From Phycisphaerae bacterium (GTDB lineage: Bacteria; Planctomycetota; Phycisphaerae; UBA1845; PWPN01): a DNA stretch of 6,246 bases. Each line of letters starts with the position of its first letter. The first letter of the stretch is position 1. The notes beneath the pieces are model-generated. The model saw only the letters and a list, made by a program, of their open reading frames with translations. It made no database searches and had not been told where the DNA came from. The stretch lies in contig JAPKGY010000198.1 of assembly GCA_026647385.1 (NCBI GenBank), positions 1 to 6,246 on the forward strand, given 5' to 3'. Shown here piece by piece: positions 5,587 through 6,246 of the stretch. The position numbers were made by a program, and so were the translations under genes.

Positions 5587-6039
5587 TTGCACGAAACCGT
5601 CGCATCGTCAATCGTGCTCGGATCGGCCGGCGGGATGATCGCGGTGGACCAGGTCGTGATGACCGTGGTGCCGATCTTCCTGGTGAGCGGACAATTCGCC
5701 GCTGAAACGCCCGCCGCCATAGCACCCAATGCTGATGCGGTATCCAACGCCGCCGGAGCACGCAACGCCGTTGAAGTCCCCCACGCGATCGAGATCGAGG
5801 TTCCCAGCCAACCGGGTCCGGCGCAAGCGGTGTTCGATCCGGAAGCGGGCCTGTACGTCCTGAACGCCGAAGGCCTGTGGACCGGGCAGCAAACCATCAC
5901 CACGCTGAGGCTACACGTAGCGGCCGTTCCGGGTACGCATCGGATCACCTTCGCGCAGGCCGACGCCTGCGGCATGAGAAACGCCTGCCTGGCCCTGAGA
6001 GGTACGCGGGCCCTGGAGATCACGGTCTCCGGCCAGTAA
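5587..6039 (+). CDS. Uncharacterised protein, possibly exported or membrane-anchored; start uncertain
   Basis: Up to 150 residues from the TTG at 5587. Residues 5-38 are largely hydrophobic (VVMTVVPIFLVSGQFAA at 23-39) but lack the basic residues of a normal signal peptide. An Ala/Asn/Pro-rich linker (40-66) follows. The C-terminal part (67-148) alternates hydrophobic residues as in a beta-sandwich, with LRLHVAAVPGTHRITF (107-122), two cysteines (C128, C134) and a final strand LEITVSG (143-149). This outline recalls secreted cohesin-like or Ig-like domains, but I do not recognise a family. G/C third-position bias supports coding on the + strand. No candidate start has a well-spaced ribosome site: TTG 5587 has GGAG only 1 nt away, and GTG 5614, ATG 5635 and ATG 5659 are alternatives. 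The same frame is open upstream of a TGA at 5578-5580, so the true 5' end may be broken. Confidence 0.5.
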   Translation: MHETVASSIVLGSAGGMIAVDQVVMTVVPIFLVSGQFAAETPAAIAPNADAVSNAAGARNAVEVPHAIEIEVPSQPGPAQAVFDPEAGLYVLNAEGLWTGQQTITTLRLHVAAVPGTHRITFAQADACGMRNACLALRGTRALEITVSGQ

Positions 6040-6094
6040 CCTCGGGATGTGTGGACCCGCTTCTGGCGAGTAACCGACATCGCGTGAACACCCC

Positions 6095-6131
6095 GGCGGC
6101 GCGGCTGCAATCGACGTGTAGCCGCGCCGCC
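6095..6131. repeat. Perfect 12-bp stem-loop after the last gene
   Basis: GGCGGCGCGGCT (6095-6106) and AGCCGCGCCGCC (6120-6131) are exact inverse complements with a 13-nt loop, starting 56 bp after the stop of the preceding gene. The stem is nearly all G/C and very stable, but the sequence after it (CATTATCAC) has no T-tract, so it would be a non-canonical terminator or a protein-binding palindrome. The rest of 6040-6246 shows no gene I can support. Confidence 0.5.
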
Positions 6132-6246
6132 CATTATCACGTCTTGGCCCCTTTGAATGCGGTTCCGGTCAACGTGGTTCGCGCGGTTTTTGAATCATTC
6201 CTGCCCGCCCTGTTGAATGGGCGTCGGACGCGAAAATGACGGATAC

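Noticed and set aside
5514..6140. 208-residue - strand open frame opposite the last gene
   Set aside because: Its composition is that of a reverse-strand shadow of a GC-rich gene; the + strand frame has the expected codon bias and strand-like pattern.

Overview
The window is GC-rich with strong G/C third-position bias in its coding regions. It looks like a chromosomal segment of a free-living bacterium. The combination of a rimO-pgsA junction, a stand-alone small BFD-type ferredoxin, a non-flagellar FapA/DUF342 protein and long GC-rich intergenic stretches with palindromes suggests Planctomycetota (perhaps Phycisphaerae-like). That placement is an inference from gene style and order, not a proven assignment.

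Left part (1-2266, all + strand): the 3' end of a probable rimO (ribosomal protein S12 methylthiotransferase), then pgsA, pgpA and uppP. Spacing is tight (3 bp, a TGATG overlap, 32 bp), so this is very likely one operon. PgsA makes phosphatidylglycerophosphate and PgpA dephosphorylates it to phosphatidylglycerol. UppP recycles undecaprenyl pyrophosphate for cell-wall and surface-polysaccharide synthesis. The operon therefore links a translation-machinery modification enzyme to membrane-lipid and envelope-carrier metabolism.

Middle (2267-3020): a convergent gap of 105 bp, then a 97-residue BFD-like [2Fe-2S] protein on the - strand. Its perfect TATAAT box lies so close to the ATG that the mRNA could be leaderless. 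Divergent from it is an 83-residue + strand protein that looks like an abbreviated PAS domain.

Right part (3021-6246): 493 bp without a convincing gene; a 491-residue FapA-family (DUF342) protein; about 600 bp without a convincing gene but containing a 9-bp-arm palindrome, a G8 tract inside a long imperfect hairpin and other small inverted repeats; a small uncharacterised, possibly exported or anchored protein with an unclear start; and a perfect 12-bp stem-loop near the right end.

I see no CRISPR array, transposase, tRNA/rRNA or defence system. The least explained items are the short PAS-like protein, the possible leaderless ferredoxin promoter, the palindrome-rich region 4990-5586, and the 5' end of the last gene, where an in-frame TGA separates a plausible initiation site from the rest of the frame.
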